Below are positions 53,598 through 61,775 of a DNA stretch of 64,000 nt, piece by piece. The stretch spans positions 186,001 through 250,000 of the forward strand of contig CAJYDM010000002.1 of assembly GCA_913757435.1 (NCBI GenBank), given 5' to 3'. The position numbers and the translations under genes are program-made. The notes under the pieces were generated by a model. The model did not search any database, had not been told where the DNA came from, and was given only the letters and a program-made list of their open reading frames with translations. The stretch's first letter is position 1. Each line of letters begins with the position of its first letter. Origin of the DNA: Syntrophomonas sp. DTU019 (GTDB lineage: Bacteria; Bacillota; Syntrophomonadia; Syntrophomonadales; Syntrophomonadaceae).

Positions 53598-55214
53598 CTA
53601 ACCTTCTAACAGCCAGGATTTGATCACCTGGGCTGCGTTTTCGGGGTTGCTCTCCACCAGTTTATCGATCTCTTCTTTGATCTTCTGATTCTCACGCTCA
53701 GAGGGAGTCATGTTTTTGTCGATCAGTTTTTCTAAACTGAGTTCATCATCCACCACAGCTTCAAAGCCGCTTATGGGAAGGCCGGTTTCAACCTCCGACA
53801 GCGGGCTTTTACCCCTCATGCTCACAAATACTGCCAGACAGGCCAGTAAGGCCAACCCGGCTAGAGCCCAGGGCATCCAGCTTTTCTTCATGAGCGCCTC
53901 CACTGGATTGGGATTTGCACTCTCCGGCACGGGCAAGGGCTGAAAATCTATAAAGGCCACCGAAATATTTTCCTCCAGGCTGACATTCTCGTTGGCCCGG
54001 TTTTCACGCAATCCAGAGGCAGTAGCCACGATGTTACGGATGGTGTTTATCCTATCCGCCTCAGTCGACCCCAGTTTCAGATTCTGTGTCGCCGCATTAT
54101 TTACTAGAACCGATATGGTGAGATAATCGTATTTGACCTCACCGGGCGCATAGCGGGTAACCGTCTCGGTCTTGTCGATCTCATAATTGCGTGATGTCTG
54201 GGACTTATCGAAACTGCCTGCGCTGGTATCGACCTCCGTGTATTGCGGCACGTTGGTATCAGTCCCTGGGGCCGCCGCCGTCAGCGGGGAGTTGCCGGAT
54301 TCCTTGATGACCTCTTCGCTGCGTACAAAAGGCCCCCCGGGATCATGGCTGTAGATTTCGGTGCGTTCTTCGCGGTCATTGAAATTTATCTCTGCATTGA
54401 CCCTTACTACGGAATTATCTACCCCTAAGGTCTTGTCCAGCATGCTCTGTATGGCGGTCTGTTTCTCTTTTTCATATTCCTTTTTCAGCGCCATTTGCAT
54501 CTGCAGTTGTGTGGATGCGGCCAAGGAAGAGGAGGGCAGGGTGTCGGACAGCAGAGTACCGTATTGGTCCACTATCACCACATTTTCTGCCTTGAGCCGC
54601 TCCACGCTGTTGGCCACCAGATTGGTAACCGCTTGAACCTCCTGCGGACTGAGGCTGTGTCCGGGTTCGGTGTTGATCACTACTGAGGCTTTGGCGGGTT
54701 CTTCCTGATCGGAGAACAGGGATTGTTCAGGCAGTGCCAGGTTCACCTTGGCAGCCTTGACTTTGTCCAGGCGTTGAATGGTGCGGGCCAATTCCCCCTG
54801 CAGGGCTTCCAGATACTTAACCCTTTTATCAGTCTGGGTCTCGCCAAAATTAGTGCTGGTACGGAATAGTTCAAAGCCCGACTCTCCCTGGGGCAAATTC
54901 TGCTCGGCCAGTTTCAAGCGGGTATTGTACTTTACTTGAGTTGGTACCAGTATGGTGCCGCCATTGTCCTCCAGACGGTAGGGGGTGCCTGCTTCCTCCA
55001 GTTTGGCCACTATGGCGCCGGCATCCTTATCACTGAGCTGGGTGTAGAGCGGTTCATAATCCGGCCGGGTAAAACTGACCCAGGCAACCCCAACAATACA
55101 TAACGCTAAGGTCAGCAAGCCTACGGTGAGGACTTTGCGGTTCAAGCTCATCTCTTGCCACAACCCTCTTATACCAGCCAGTAATTGTTTGGCGGTGCTT
55201 ATGAAGGTTTCCAT
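53598..55214 (-). CDS. fliF: Flagellar MS-ring protein FliF
   Basis: FliF forms the MS ring that seeds assembly. Two membrane segments (about residues 27-47 and 444-465) bracket the periplasm-side domains with YEPLYTQLSDKDAGAIVAKL, GFELFRTSTNFGETQTDKRV and ELARTIQRLDKVKAAKVNLA. The C-terminal tail that binds FliG is present (NPENAAQVIKSWLLEG). 538 residues. Confidence 0.96.
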   Translation of the reverse strand: METFISTAKQLLAGIRGLWQEMSLNRKVLTVGLLTLALCIVGVAWVSFTRPDYEPLYTQLSDKDAGAIVAKLEEAGTPYRLEDNGGTILVPTQVKYNTRLKLAEQNLPQGESGFELFRTSTNFGETQTDKRVKYLEALQGELARTIQRLDKVKAAKVNLALPEQSLFSDQEEPAKASVVINTEPGHSLSPQEVQAVTNLVANSVERLKAENVVIVDQYGTLLSDTLPSSSLAASTQLQMQMALKKEYEKEKQTAIQSMLDKTLGVDNSVVRVNAEINFNDREERTEIYSHDPGGPFVRSEEVIKESGNSPLTAAAPGTDTNVPQYTEVDTSAGSFDKSQTSRNYEIDKTETVTRYAPGEVKYDYLTISVLVNNAATQNLKLGSTEADRINTIRNIVATASGLRENRANENVSLEENISVAFIDFQPLPVPESANPNPVEALMKKSWMPWALAGLALLACLAVFVSMRGKSPLSEVETGLPISGFEAVVDDELSLEKLIDKNMTPSERENQKIKEEIDKLVESNPENAAQVIKSWLLEG

Positions 55215-55235
55215 CTATCTTTGCTCTCCTGTGTT

Positions 55236-55541
55236 CTACATCTGCATGCGCATGATTTCCTGGTAGGACTCCACCAGGCGGTTGCGTATCTCGATAGTCA
55301 GCTGCAAGGCCAGGCTGGCCTTTTCATATGCAATCATGGTGTTGTGCAGGAAATCTTCATTGCCCAACGCCAGTTGCTGGGCGCTCAGCGATGCCTCTTG
55401 CTGCATCTTGTCAACCTGGCCTAATGCCTCTTGCAAATTATTCCAAAAGCTGCTGTCCGTGGCTTGCAGAGCTGTTTTGCTGGCAGCGCTGGAAACAGCG
55501 GGACTCGATAAAATGTTCAAACCGATAGGATCAACCGCCAT
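55236..55541 (-). CDS. fliE: Flagellar hook-basal body complex protein FliE
   Basis: FliE links the MS ring to the rod. 101 residues with a variable start and the conserved LSAQQLALGNEDFLHNTMIA and KASLALQLTIEIRNRLVESY ending in QEIMRMQM. Small size and position between flgC and fliF are typical. Confidence 0.94.
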   Translation of the reverse strand: MAVDPIGLNILSSPAVSSAASKTALQATDSSFWNNLQEALGQVDKMQQEASLSAQQLALGNEDFLHNTMIAYEKASLALQLTIEIRNRLVESYQEIMRMQM

Positions 55542-55555
55542 GCTTCACCTCTCCT

Positions 55556-56017
55556 CTACCTGCCTATGCTCAAGGCGCGCTGAGCCATAGCCCGAGTAGC
55601 TTCGATCACCTTGGCATTGGCCTCATAGGCCCGGGTGGCAGAGATCATATTAACCATCTCTTCAACCACGTTGACATTAGGATATGTGACGTAGCCCTGC
55701 TCATCAGCATCGGGGTGTCCGGGTTCATACACCCGTTTAAAGGGGGCCGCCTGCTCATCCAGAGAGCGGATACCCTTGACCCTGACCCCTCCCCCGCTGC
55801 TGGCTGACATGCTCCGCTGCAAAACACTGGCAAAGCTGCTCCTTGGGGTGCTGCCCGGCCGGGATTCAAAAAGCACCACCTGCCTGCGGTAAGGGCCACT
55901 GCCTCCAGCCACTCGCGTGGTCTCAGCATTGGCCAGGTTGTTGGCGATGGTGTCCAGACGCAGCCTCTGTGCGGTCAGGCCGCTGGCGCTGATATCTATT
56001 CCATCCAAAAAGCTCAT
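55556..56017 (-). CDS. flgC: Flagellar basal-body rod protein FlgC
   Basis: Proximal rod protein. N-terminus SFLDGIDISASGLTAQRLRL then DTIANNLANAETTR; C-terminus YPNVNVVEEMVNMISATRAY with EANAKVIEATRAMAQRAL, the standard rod/hook terminal helices. 153 residues. Follows flgB by three bases. Confidence 0.96.
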   Translation of the reverse strand: MSFLDGIDISASGLTAQRLRLDTIANNLANAETTRVAGGSGPYRRQVVLFESRPGSTPRSSFASVLQRSMSASSGGGVRVKGIRSLDEQAAPFKRVYEPGHPDADEQGYVTYPNVNVVEEMVNMISATRAYEANAKVIEATRAMAQRALSIGR

Positions 56018-56020
56018 GAC

Positions 56021-56443
56021 TTACCCCCTTCCGGTTATAGCGAGGCGCAATAGACGGATCTCATTGCTCATGCTCTGGCTGAGAGCCTCGTAGAGGAGAT
56101 TGTTCTTGGTCAGGAGAGCCATTTCATTATCAATATCCACGTTGTTGCCGTCATTGCGGTACGATAAAGCGGTAATGCGATCGACCACTATACCGCCACC
56201 CGCGCTGCTGCGGCCGGCTTGTCCCTGAACGTGCCTGGGATCGGTATTAGTCAGCCTTTTGGTCCCTGGTCCTAAAAGCCTAGCCTCTTGCAGGTTCTTG
56301 GCGAACAACACCTCACTGCGTTTAAAGCCCGGGGTGTCGGCATTGGCAATATTGTTGGCAGTGACTTCTTTCGCACGCCAAGTTATGTCCATTGCTCTAT
56401 TCAAGAGGGACTGAGTTCCTGAATTGAATACTCCATTGAGCAA
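56021..56443 (-). CDS. flgB: Flagellar basal-body rod protein FlgB
   Basis: Proximal rod protein and first gene of the motility cluster. LLNRAMDITWRAKEVTANNI then ANADTPGFKRSEVLF is the family core. I chose TTG at 56441-56443, seven bases after AAAGGGG, giving 140 residues, normal for FlgB; the longer frame starts further upstream without a good binding site and would add an implausible hydrophobic leader. Confidence 0.93.
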   Translation of the reverse strand: MLNGVFNSGTQSLLNRAMDITWRAKEVTANNIANADTPGFKRSEVLFAKNLQEARLLGPGTKRLTNTDPRHVQGQAGRSSAGGGIVVDRITALSYRNDGNNVDIDNEMALLTKNNLLYEALSQSMSNEIRLLRLAITGRG

Positions 56444-56550
56444 TATATCACCCCTTTGATGCAATATCAGAACTAAACCAATGCTTCTACTCAACCCAAC
56501 AAAATTCCTGCATTTATTAGCAAAAACATCACATAAATCCGTAATTTTAC

Positions 56551-56580
56551 ATTATCTTTTGAGTGTTGGTATTCTGTCCA
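56551..56580 (-). promoter_or_regulatory. Candidate promoter of the motility cluster
   Basis: TGGACA (56575-56580), an 18-base spacer and GATAAT (56551-56556) on the transcribed strand: each box has one mismatch to the sigma-A consensus. It lies about 100 bases before flgB, in the 294-base codY-flgB gap, the natural place for the fla/che promoter. No sigma-D consensus (TAAA and GCCGATAA) was found in the gap. Confidence 0.5.
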
Positions 56581-56587
56581 GAAAATA
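56573..56587. promoter_or_regulatory. CodY-box-like site over the -35 of the motility promoter
   Basis: The 15-base site (TCTGTCCAGAAAATA on the + strand) matches the CodY box AATTTTCWGAAAATT at 10 of 15 positions, with one half-site nearly perfect. It covers the candidate -35 box and lies about 150 bases downstream of codY. Five mismatches is at the edge of what CodY is known to accept, so this is a hypothesis. Confidence 0.35.
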
Positions 56588-56591
56588 ACAC

Positions 56592-56613
56592 GGGACCGGT
56601 TAGAACCGGTCCC
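56592..56613 (-). terminator. Stem-loop after codY, probable terminator
   Basis: GGGACCGGT and ACCGGTCCC form a perfect nine-pair stem with a four-base loop. The transcribed strand continues GTGTTATTTTC, a delayed and weak U-tract. It is the strongest hairpin in the codY-flgB gap and probably ends the topA-codY transcript. Weaker stems (GTCCC/GGGAC and ATCCC/GGGAT) lie closer to codY; the rest of the gap holds no gene. Confidence 0.5.
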
Positions 56614-56737
56614 TGACCAAAAACCCTGATATTATCTTATTTATGTGAACAGATCCCTCTTCTGTGGGATTGCAACTTACTATCCGAATGCACCAAAGAG
56701 CCTCAAACTACCAGAGCTGGTCCCAGGTTCGGAGGGA

Positions 56738-57523
56738 CTATTTTCTTAACCCTTCAAACAGATAGTCATTCAATACTTTGATATAAGTGCCCTTCATACC
56801 CAGGGAACGCGATTCGATTACCCCGGCGCTTTCAAATTTACGCAAAGCACTGACAATAACCGAGCGGGTGATTCCCACTTTATCAGCGATGCGGCTGGCC
56901 ACCAGTAATCCTTCGGTGCCGTTTAGTTCAGCGATGATATGCTCAATAGCGCCTTTCTCCGAATAAGACAAGGTAGCCAGGGCAATCTGCACTGAGGCTT
57001 TCTTGCGGGCTTGATCTTCGACTCGTTCCGAGGTCATGCGCATGATCTCGTTGGCCACTACTATGGCTCCATATTCAGCCAGGACGATATCCTCATCAAT
57101 GAATGGATTGCAATCGGTTCTGACCAAAATCAAGGTGCCGATGCGCTTGGCACCTCCGAATACCGGGGTGATAGACCAGATCCGCTTCGAGCAGTCACAG
57201 TCCCCGTGGTTGTAATTGAAGATGCACTTGCGCCCCTTTTCCAGGACCACATTAGTCTGGGTCTCCTGAATGTTGGTGAACTCCTGGTTGAAGCTCTCCG
57301 GGAAGCGCTCCGCATGGTAGATCAACTTCTGTACATCCTCACAGGTAGTATCGGGGTGAAAGGCGTAACCCGTGATCTGCCCGCGCCGCCCCACGATAAA
57401 GACGCTGCACTCCAGGTTGACAGACAGCACCTCGCAGATCTCATAGAAATTAACCGGATTGCCCCCGATCTTCTGCAGGGTTTTGTTGATGGAGCGCGAT
57501 TTTTCTAAAAGTGTTCTGCCCAT
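56738..57523 (-). CDS. codY: GTP- and branched-chain amino acid-sensing repressor CodY
   Basis: CodY represses stationary-phase genes when GTP and isoleucine/valine are abundant. N-terminal GAF domain (about 1-155) with CSVFIVGRRGQITGYAF and GTLILVRTDCNPF; C-terminal winged helix with VASRIADKVGITRSVIVSAL and ESRSLGMKGTYIKVL, almost identical to the Bacillus DNA-binding part. 261 residues. The GAF loop carries Cys100, Cys109 and Cys111 in KCIFNYNHGDCDC, absent from the Bacillus protein. It ends the trmFO-xerC-hslVU-codY run and precedes flgB, as in Bacillus. Confidence 0.96.
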   Translation of the reverse strand: MGRTLLEKSRSINKTLQKIGGNPVNFYEICEVLSVNLECSVFIVGRRGQITGYAFHPDTTCEDVQKLIYHAERFPESFNQEFTNIQETQTNVVLEKGRKCIFNYNHGDCDCSKRIWSITPVFGGAKRIGTLILVRTDCNPFIDEDIVLAEYGAIVVANEIMRMTSERVEDQARKKASVQIALATLSYSEKGAIEHIIAELNGTEGLLVASRIADKVGITRSVIVSALRKFESAGVIESRSLGMKGTYIKVLNDYLFEGLRK

Positions 57524-57536
57524 TGATCATGACCTC

Positions 57537-58928
57537 CTACAATATAAATCTGCTCAAATCCTCGTCCTGCACGATCTTCTCCAGGCGCTGGCTCACAAAC
57601 CCCTGGTCAATAGCCAGACTCTGCCCCTGCATATAGGGAGCGTGGAACAACAGGTCTTCCAAAACCCTTTCCATGATGGTATGCAGGCGACGAGCTCCGA
57701 TATTCTCTGTGCGTTCATTGACATCGGCGGCCACAGCGGCGAGATAGTCGATGGCTTCGGGGGTGAAGGAAATACTGACCTCTTCCGCCGACAAGAGCAC
57801 AGTATACTGTTTCAGCAGTGAATTGTCCGGCTCAGTCAATATGCGTTTCAAATCTTCCTTACCTAGATTCTGCAGCTCCACCCGAATGGGGAAGCGGCCC
57901 TGCAGTTCCGGGATAAGGTCTGAAGGTTTGCTGACATGGAAGGCTCCGGCGGCAATAAACAATATGTGATCGGTCTTGACCGGCCCGTATTTGGTCATGA
58001 TGGTGGAACCCTCCACTACCGGCAATATATCCCGCTGAACCCCGCCGCGAGACACATCAGGCCCGTAGCCCCCATCACGACCGGCAATCTTGTCGATCTC
58101 ATCCAGAAAAATGATGCCATCTTGTTCAGCCCGGGTAACGGCCTGGCGGTTCACTTCGTCCATATCGATCAATCGTCCCGCCTCTTCATGGGTCAGCAAG
58201 CGACGGGCTTCCGCGATGGTCATCTTTCTTTTCTTGCGTTTTTTGGGCATCATATTGCCGAACATGTCCTGCAGGTTGACCCCCATCTCCTCAACCCCGC
58301 TCCCGGTAAAAACCTCCAGCATAGATGGGGTCTTCTCCTCCACTTCGATCTCCACGATGCGGTCTTCCATCTCCAGACGGTTTATCTTCTGGCGCAATAT
58401 GGCGCGCTGATCCTCAACCGATTTGGGCTCCGGCTCTTCTTCCGGGGCAGGTTGCTTCTGCGCCCCGCCCAACAACATTTCAAAGGGATTAATGGCTGCC
58501 AGGTTCTTATGCTTGCGCGGCAGGAGATATTCGGCGATGCGTTCCTCTGCCAGCAACCGGGCGCGGTCAGCTACTTCCTCCATCTTCTCCGCTTTGACCA
58601 TGCGGATGGCGGTCTCCACCAGGTCCCTGACCATGGAGTCCACATCCCGTCCCACATAGCCCACTTCAGTGAATTTGGTTGCCTCCACTTTTACGAAGGG
58701 GGCTTTGACCATTTTGGCCAGACGGCGGGCTATTTCCGTCTTGCCCACTCCGGTGGGACCAATCATGATGATATTTTTAGGATAGATCTCATCCTGCCAC
58801 TCAAGGCTCAGCAACTTGCGCCGGTAGCGGTTGCGCAATGCTACCGCCACGGCTCTCTTGGCTTCCTGCTGCCCCACAATGTACTTATCCAGTTCGGCTA
58901 CGATTTCTTTAGGGGTAAGATTCTGCAT
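57537..58928 (-). CDS. hslU: ATP-dependent protease ATPase subunit HslU (ClpY)
   Basis: HslU is the AAA+ unfoldase of the HslUV protease. MTPKEIV-type start ([20 protein letters not shown]), Walker [16 protein letters not shown], Walker [14 protein letters not shown]-domain between about 110 and 240 and the sensor 2 region ([20 protein letters not shown]). The C-terminus ends in DLSRFIL, the tail that inserts into HslV. 463 residues; 13 bases upstream of codY. Confidence 0.96.
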   Translation of the reverse strand: MQNLTPKEIVAELDKYIVGQQEAKRAVAVALRNRYRRKLLSLEWQDEIYPKNIIMIGPTGVGKTEIARRLAKMVKAPFVKVEATKFTEVGYVGRDVDSMVRDLVETAIRMVKAEKMEEVADRARLLAEERIAEYLLPRKHKNLAAINPFEMLLGGAQKQPAPEEEPEPKSVEDQRAILRQKINRLEMEDRIVEIEVEEKTPSMLEVFTGSGVEEMGVNLQDMFGNMMPKKRKKRKMTIAEARRLLTHEEAGRLIDMDEVNRQAVTRAEQDGIIFLDEIDKIAGRDGGYGPDVSRGGVQRDILPVVEGSTIMTKYGPVKTDHILFIAAGAFHVSKPSDLIPELQGRFPIRVELQNLGKEDLKRILTEPDNSLLKQYTVLLSAEEVSISFTPEAIDYLAAVAADVNERTENIGARRLHTIMERVLEDLLFHAPYMQGQSLAIDQGFVSQRLEKIVQDEDLSRFIL

Positions 58929-58951
58929 GTTGTCCTCCTAACTGACCGATC

Positions 58952-59485
58952 TTATTCGATGGTCTCCACGGTGATGTGATGATTGGTAAATATGCAGATA
59001 TCTGCAGCGATGGATAGGGCCTCACGAGCAATCTCCCCAGCATCCAGGTCGGTATGTTTGACCAGCGCACGGGCTGCTGCCAGGGCATAAGCTCCCCCCG
59101 AACCGATAGCGGTGACTCCGTCATCCGGTTCGATCAACTCCCCATTTCCTGAAATCAACAGCATTTTCTCCCGATCGGCCACGATAAGCAGGGCTTCCAG
59201 CTTCCTTAAGATCTTATCATTGCGCCAGTCCCGGGCAAGTTCTACCCCGGCCCGGGTGAGGTTGCCGCCGTGTTGTTTGAGCTTTTCTTCAAAGCGCGAG
59301 AACAAGGTAAAGGCATCAGCGACTGAACCGGCAAAACCGGCGATGATGCGCCCTTCATAAAGACGCCGCACCTTATTGGCGGTCTGCTTCATGACCGTGT
59401 TCTGGCCGAAAGTGACCTGACCATCACCGGCAATGGCTGTTGTTCCGTTTTTTCTCACAGCTACAATGGTCGTACCTTTAAACAT
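58952..59485 (-). CDS. hslV: ATP-dependent protease peptidase subunit HslV (ClpQ)
   Basis: HslV is the peptidase dodecamer of Hsl[22 protein letters not shown] then [19 protein letters not shown] are diagnostic. The catalytic Thr would be exposed after removing the first four residues (MFKG), giving TTIVAVR. 177 residues. AGGAGG lies six bases before the ATG. Confidence 0.96.
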   Translation of the reverse strand: MFKGTTIVAVRKNGTTAIAGDGQVTFGQNTVMKQTANKVRRLYEGRIIAGFAGSVADAFTLFSRFEEKLKQHGGNLTRAGVELARDWRNDKILRKLEALLIVADREKMLLISGNGELIEPDDGVTAIGSGGAYALAAARALVKHTDLDAGEIAREALSIAADICIFTNHHITVETIE

Positions 59486-59488
59486 ATG

Positions 59489-60394
59489 CTACCTCCTGGG
59501 AAGAGTCCGATTATGGACCCGTTTTATATCTTCTTTGGTGAGATGGGTATAAATCTGGGTTGTGGACAGCTTGACATGGCCCAGAAGTTCTTGCACCGAG
59601 CGCAGGTCAGCTCCCCGGTTCAAGAGGTGGGTGGCAAAGGTATGCCTTAGTGTATGGGGGCTGACCTTAGTATTGATGGCCAGTGCCTCCACGTATTTAT
59701 TGATAATATTCCGCACTCCCCGCATCGATAATTGTGCCCCGAAGCGGTTCACCCACAAAGCCTGGGTCCCCTGGCCTTTAGTAATCAGTTTGTCCCGGGC
59801 TTTGAGATAATGCTGCACCCATTGGGCAGCAGCCTTTCCCAGGGGCACGATGCGATCCTTGCCCCCCTTGCCCTTTACCTTGACCACGCCTGACTGAAAA
59901 TTGATATCGGCAGCACTAAGCCCCACCAATTCAGATACACGTATGCCGGTGGCATACAACAGTTCCAGGAGTGCCCGGTCTCTTAAGCCCAGAGGTGTGG
60001 AGGTGTCAGGGGCTTCGATCAACTGCGTGACTTCAAGGGGGTATAGAAAATTGGGCAGGCGCTGCTCCTGTTTGGGGGTGGAAACGGCAGCGATGGGGTT
60101 GCTGGGCAGGATATTCTCCCGGCACAGGTAGCGCACCAGGGAGCGCAGAGCAGCCAGTTTGCGGGCCAATGTGGAGCGGCGCAGACCCTGCCGCTGCAAC
60201 CAGGCCAGATAATCCCGTACCGCTCTGTGGTCGATCAGGGTCACGCTCAGCTCCCCATAATCCACAGCCTGGCGCTGGGCTAGGAATTGAAAGAATTGAT
60301 CCAGATCGGTCCGGTAGCTGATCAGGGTCAGCCGGGAAGCATTCTTGACCACCCGCAGATAGTTTAAAAAATCCTCAATATATTGTGAAATCAT
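59489..60394 (-). CDS. xerC: Tyrosine recombinase XerC
   Basis: XerC resolves chromosome dimers at dif with XerD. N-terminal SAM-like DNA-binding domain (1-90), then the catalytic domain: Arg in LLYATGIRVSEL, Lys in KVKGKGGKDR, HxxR in SPHTLRHTFATHLL, His in ELLGHVKLSTTQ and the Tyr in IYTHLTKED. 301 residues. Position between trmFO and hslV is the conserved Firmicutes location of this housekeeping recombinase, so it is not a phage integrase. Confidence 0.95.
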   Translation of the reverse strand: MISQYIEDFLNYLRVVKNASRLTLISYRTDLDQFFQFLAQRQAVDYGELSVTLIDHRAVRDYLAWLQRQGLRRSTLARKLAALRSLVRYLCRENILPSNPIAAVSTPKQEQRLPNFLYPLEVTQLIEAPDTSTPLGLRDRALLELLYATGIRVSELVGLSAADINFQSGVVKVKGKGGKDRIVPLGKAAAQWVQHYLKARDKLITKGQGTQALWVNRFGAQLSMRGVRNIINKYVEALAINTKVSPHTLRHTFATHLLNRGADLRSVQELLGHVKLSTTQIYTHLTKEDIKRVHNRTLPRR

Positions 60395-60421
60395 TGTCTT
60401 TCACCCGATTTTGCTTATCTA

Positions 60422-60443
60422 AGCACAAATGCTAGCACAAATG
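60422..60443. repeat. Short tandem duplication between trmFO and xerC
   Basis: AGCACAAATG occurs twice (60422-60431 and 60434-60443), separated by CT, forming a 12-base direct duplication in the 57-base trmFO-xerC gap. No function is apparent. Confidence 0.6.
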
Positions 60444-60451
60444 GGCGACTT

Positions 60452-61762
60452 TTACAATGTGTTTTGCAACAATTCAGAAAACTCATGCATATGCTTGAGG
60501 GACCTAGTCATATAGGCCAAATTTCTTTGCTTTTTGTCCTTAATTTTTCCGGGCAGAGCTGGAAGTAGGCCGAAATTGGCGTTCATGGGCTGAAATTTAG
60601 CATTAGCAGCGCTGCTGATATGTTTTATCAAAGCCCCCAGCATAGTGGTTTCAGGCAGTTCCAGGGGCTTTTTTCCCTGCATCCAACGTGCCAGGCATAA
60701 GCCCGCCCATAGACCACTGGCGGCAGATTCCATATACCCTTCCACCCCGGTCAGCTGTCCGGCTATAAACAGTCCCGGGCGAGTGGTGAATTGCAGATCA
60801 GGGCTAAGACAGCGGGGGCTGTTGATATAAGTGTTGCGGTGCATCACCCCATAGCGAACAAACTCAGCATTTTTAAGACCAGGTATGAGGCGCAGCACTC
60901 GGTCCTGTTCCCCCCAACGCAGGCGGGTCTGAAAACCGACCAGACCCCATAATTGCCCTTCCTTATCCTCCTGCCGCAGCTGCACTACCGCATACGGCCG
61001 AGGGCCGCCCTCGACCGGGCTTAAACCCACCGGCCGCATGGGGCCGAAGCGCAGCGTGTCTACTCCGCGCTGGGCTATGAATTCGATAGGCATGCAACCC
61101 TCGAATACCATCTCCCGGTCAGCCGCATGCGGCTCCAAAGCGTCGGCTGCTACCAATTGTTCATAAAAGCACAGGTATTCCTCCCTGGTCATGGGACAAT
61201 TGTAGTAATCGGCACTGCCTTTGCCATAGCGGGAGGCCTTATAAACGATGCTTTCATCCAAGCTGACCCGGGTAACGGTGGGGGCCACAGCATCATAAAA
61301 ATACAGATTTTCTGCACCGCTGATCTCCTGCAGGGCTTTCGCCAGAGGAGCGGAGGTCAACGGTCCGGTGCAGATGATGCAGGGCGCCTGCGGGATGGTC
61401 GTGATCTCTTCGCGACGCACCGTTATTAAGGGGTGGGCTTCGATTTGTTCAGTTACCATCCGGGAAAAACGGCTGCGATCCACGGCCAGGGCAGAGCCGG
61501 CCGGCACCCGGGTCGCCTGGGCACAAGGCAGCAACAGAGAGCCCAGGATGGTCATTTCCGCTTTGAGCAGACCCTGGGCAGTATCGGAATGTTCTGATTT
61601 AAGGGAGTTGCTGCACACCAACTCGGCCAGGTCTCCCCCCTGGTGCACGGGGGTCTGCTTATCCGGGCGCATCTCCCAAATAGTAACCCGAATGCCCTGC
61701 CGGGCAAGAGCGTATGCCGCCTCGCACCCCGCCAGGCCACCACCGATTATATCTGCATGCAC
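60452..61762 (-). CDS. trmFO: Methylenetetrahydrofolate-tRNA-(uracil-5-)-methyltransferase TrmFO
   Basis: TrmFO methylates U54 of tRNA using methylenetetrahydrofolate and FAD, as in most Firmicutes. FAD-binding ADIIGGGLAGCEAAYALA, the redox Cys in LAELVCSNSLKSEH, and the second Cys in VFEGCMPIEFIAQRG. The C-terminal VEGYMESAASGLWAG is a second FAD site. 436 residues. GTG start, weak binding site. Confidence 0.95.
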   Translation of the reverse strand: MHADIIGGGLAGCEAAYALARQGIRVTIWEMRPDKQTPVHQGGDLAELVCSNSLKSEHSDTAQGLLKAEMTILGSLLLPCAQATRVPAGSALAVDRSRFSRMVTEQIEAHPLITVRREEITTIPQAPCIICTGPLTSAPLAKALQEISGAENLYFYDAVAPTVTRVSLDESIVYKASRYGKGSADYYNCPMTREEYLCFYEQLVAADALEPHAADREMVFEGCMPIEFIAQRGVDTLRFGPMRPVGLSPVEGGPRPYAVVQLRQEDKEGQLWGLVGFQTRLRWGEQDRVLRLIPGLKNAEFVRYGVMHRNTYINSPRCLSPDLQFTTRPGLFIAGQLTGVEGYMESAASGLWAGLCLARWMQGKKPLELPETTMLGALIKHISSAANAKFQPMNANFGLLPALPGKIKDKKQRNLAYMTRSLKHMHEFSELLQNTL

Positions 61763-61775
61763 TTAGCGGCTCATC

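Noticed and set aside
57936-58979. 347-codon open frame on the + strand opposite hslU
   Set aside because: A shadow of hslU, whose Walker motifs and C-terminal tail are all on the minus strand.
59489-60394. Tyrosine recombinase as a sign of a prophage or integrative element
   Set aside because: It is XerC in its conserved place between trmFO and hslV; no att-like repeats or phage genes flank it.
61552-61743. Small frames opposite or within trmFO and topA
   Set aside because: Out-of-phase shadows with no ribosome-binding site or recognisable motif.
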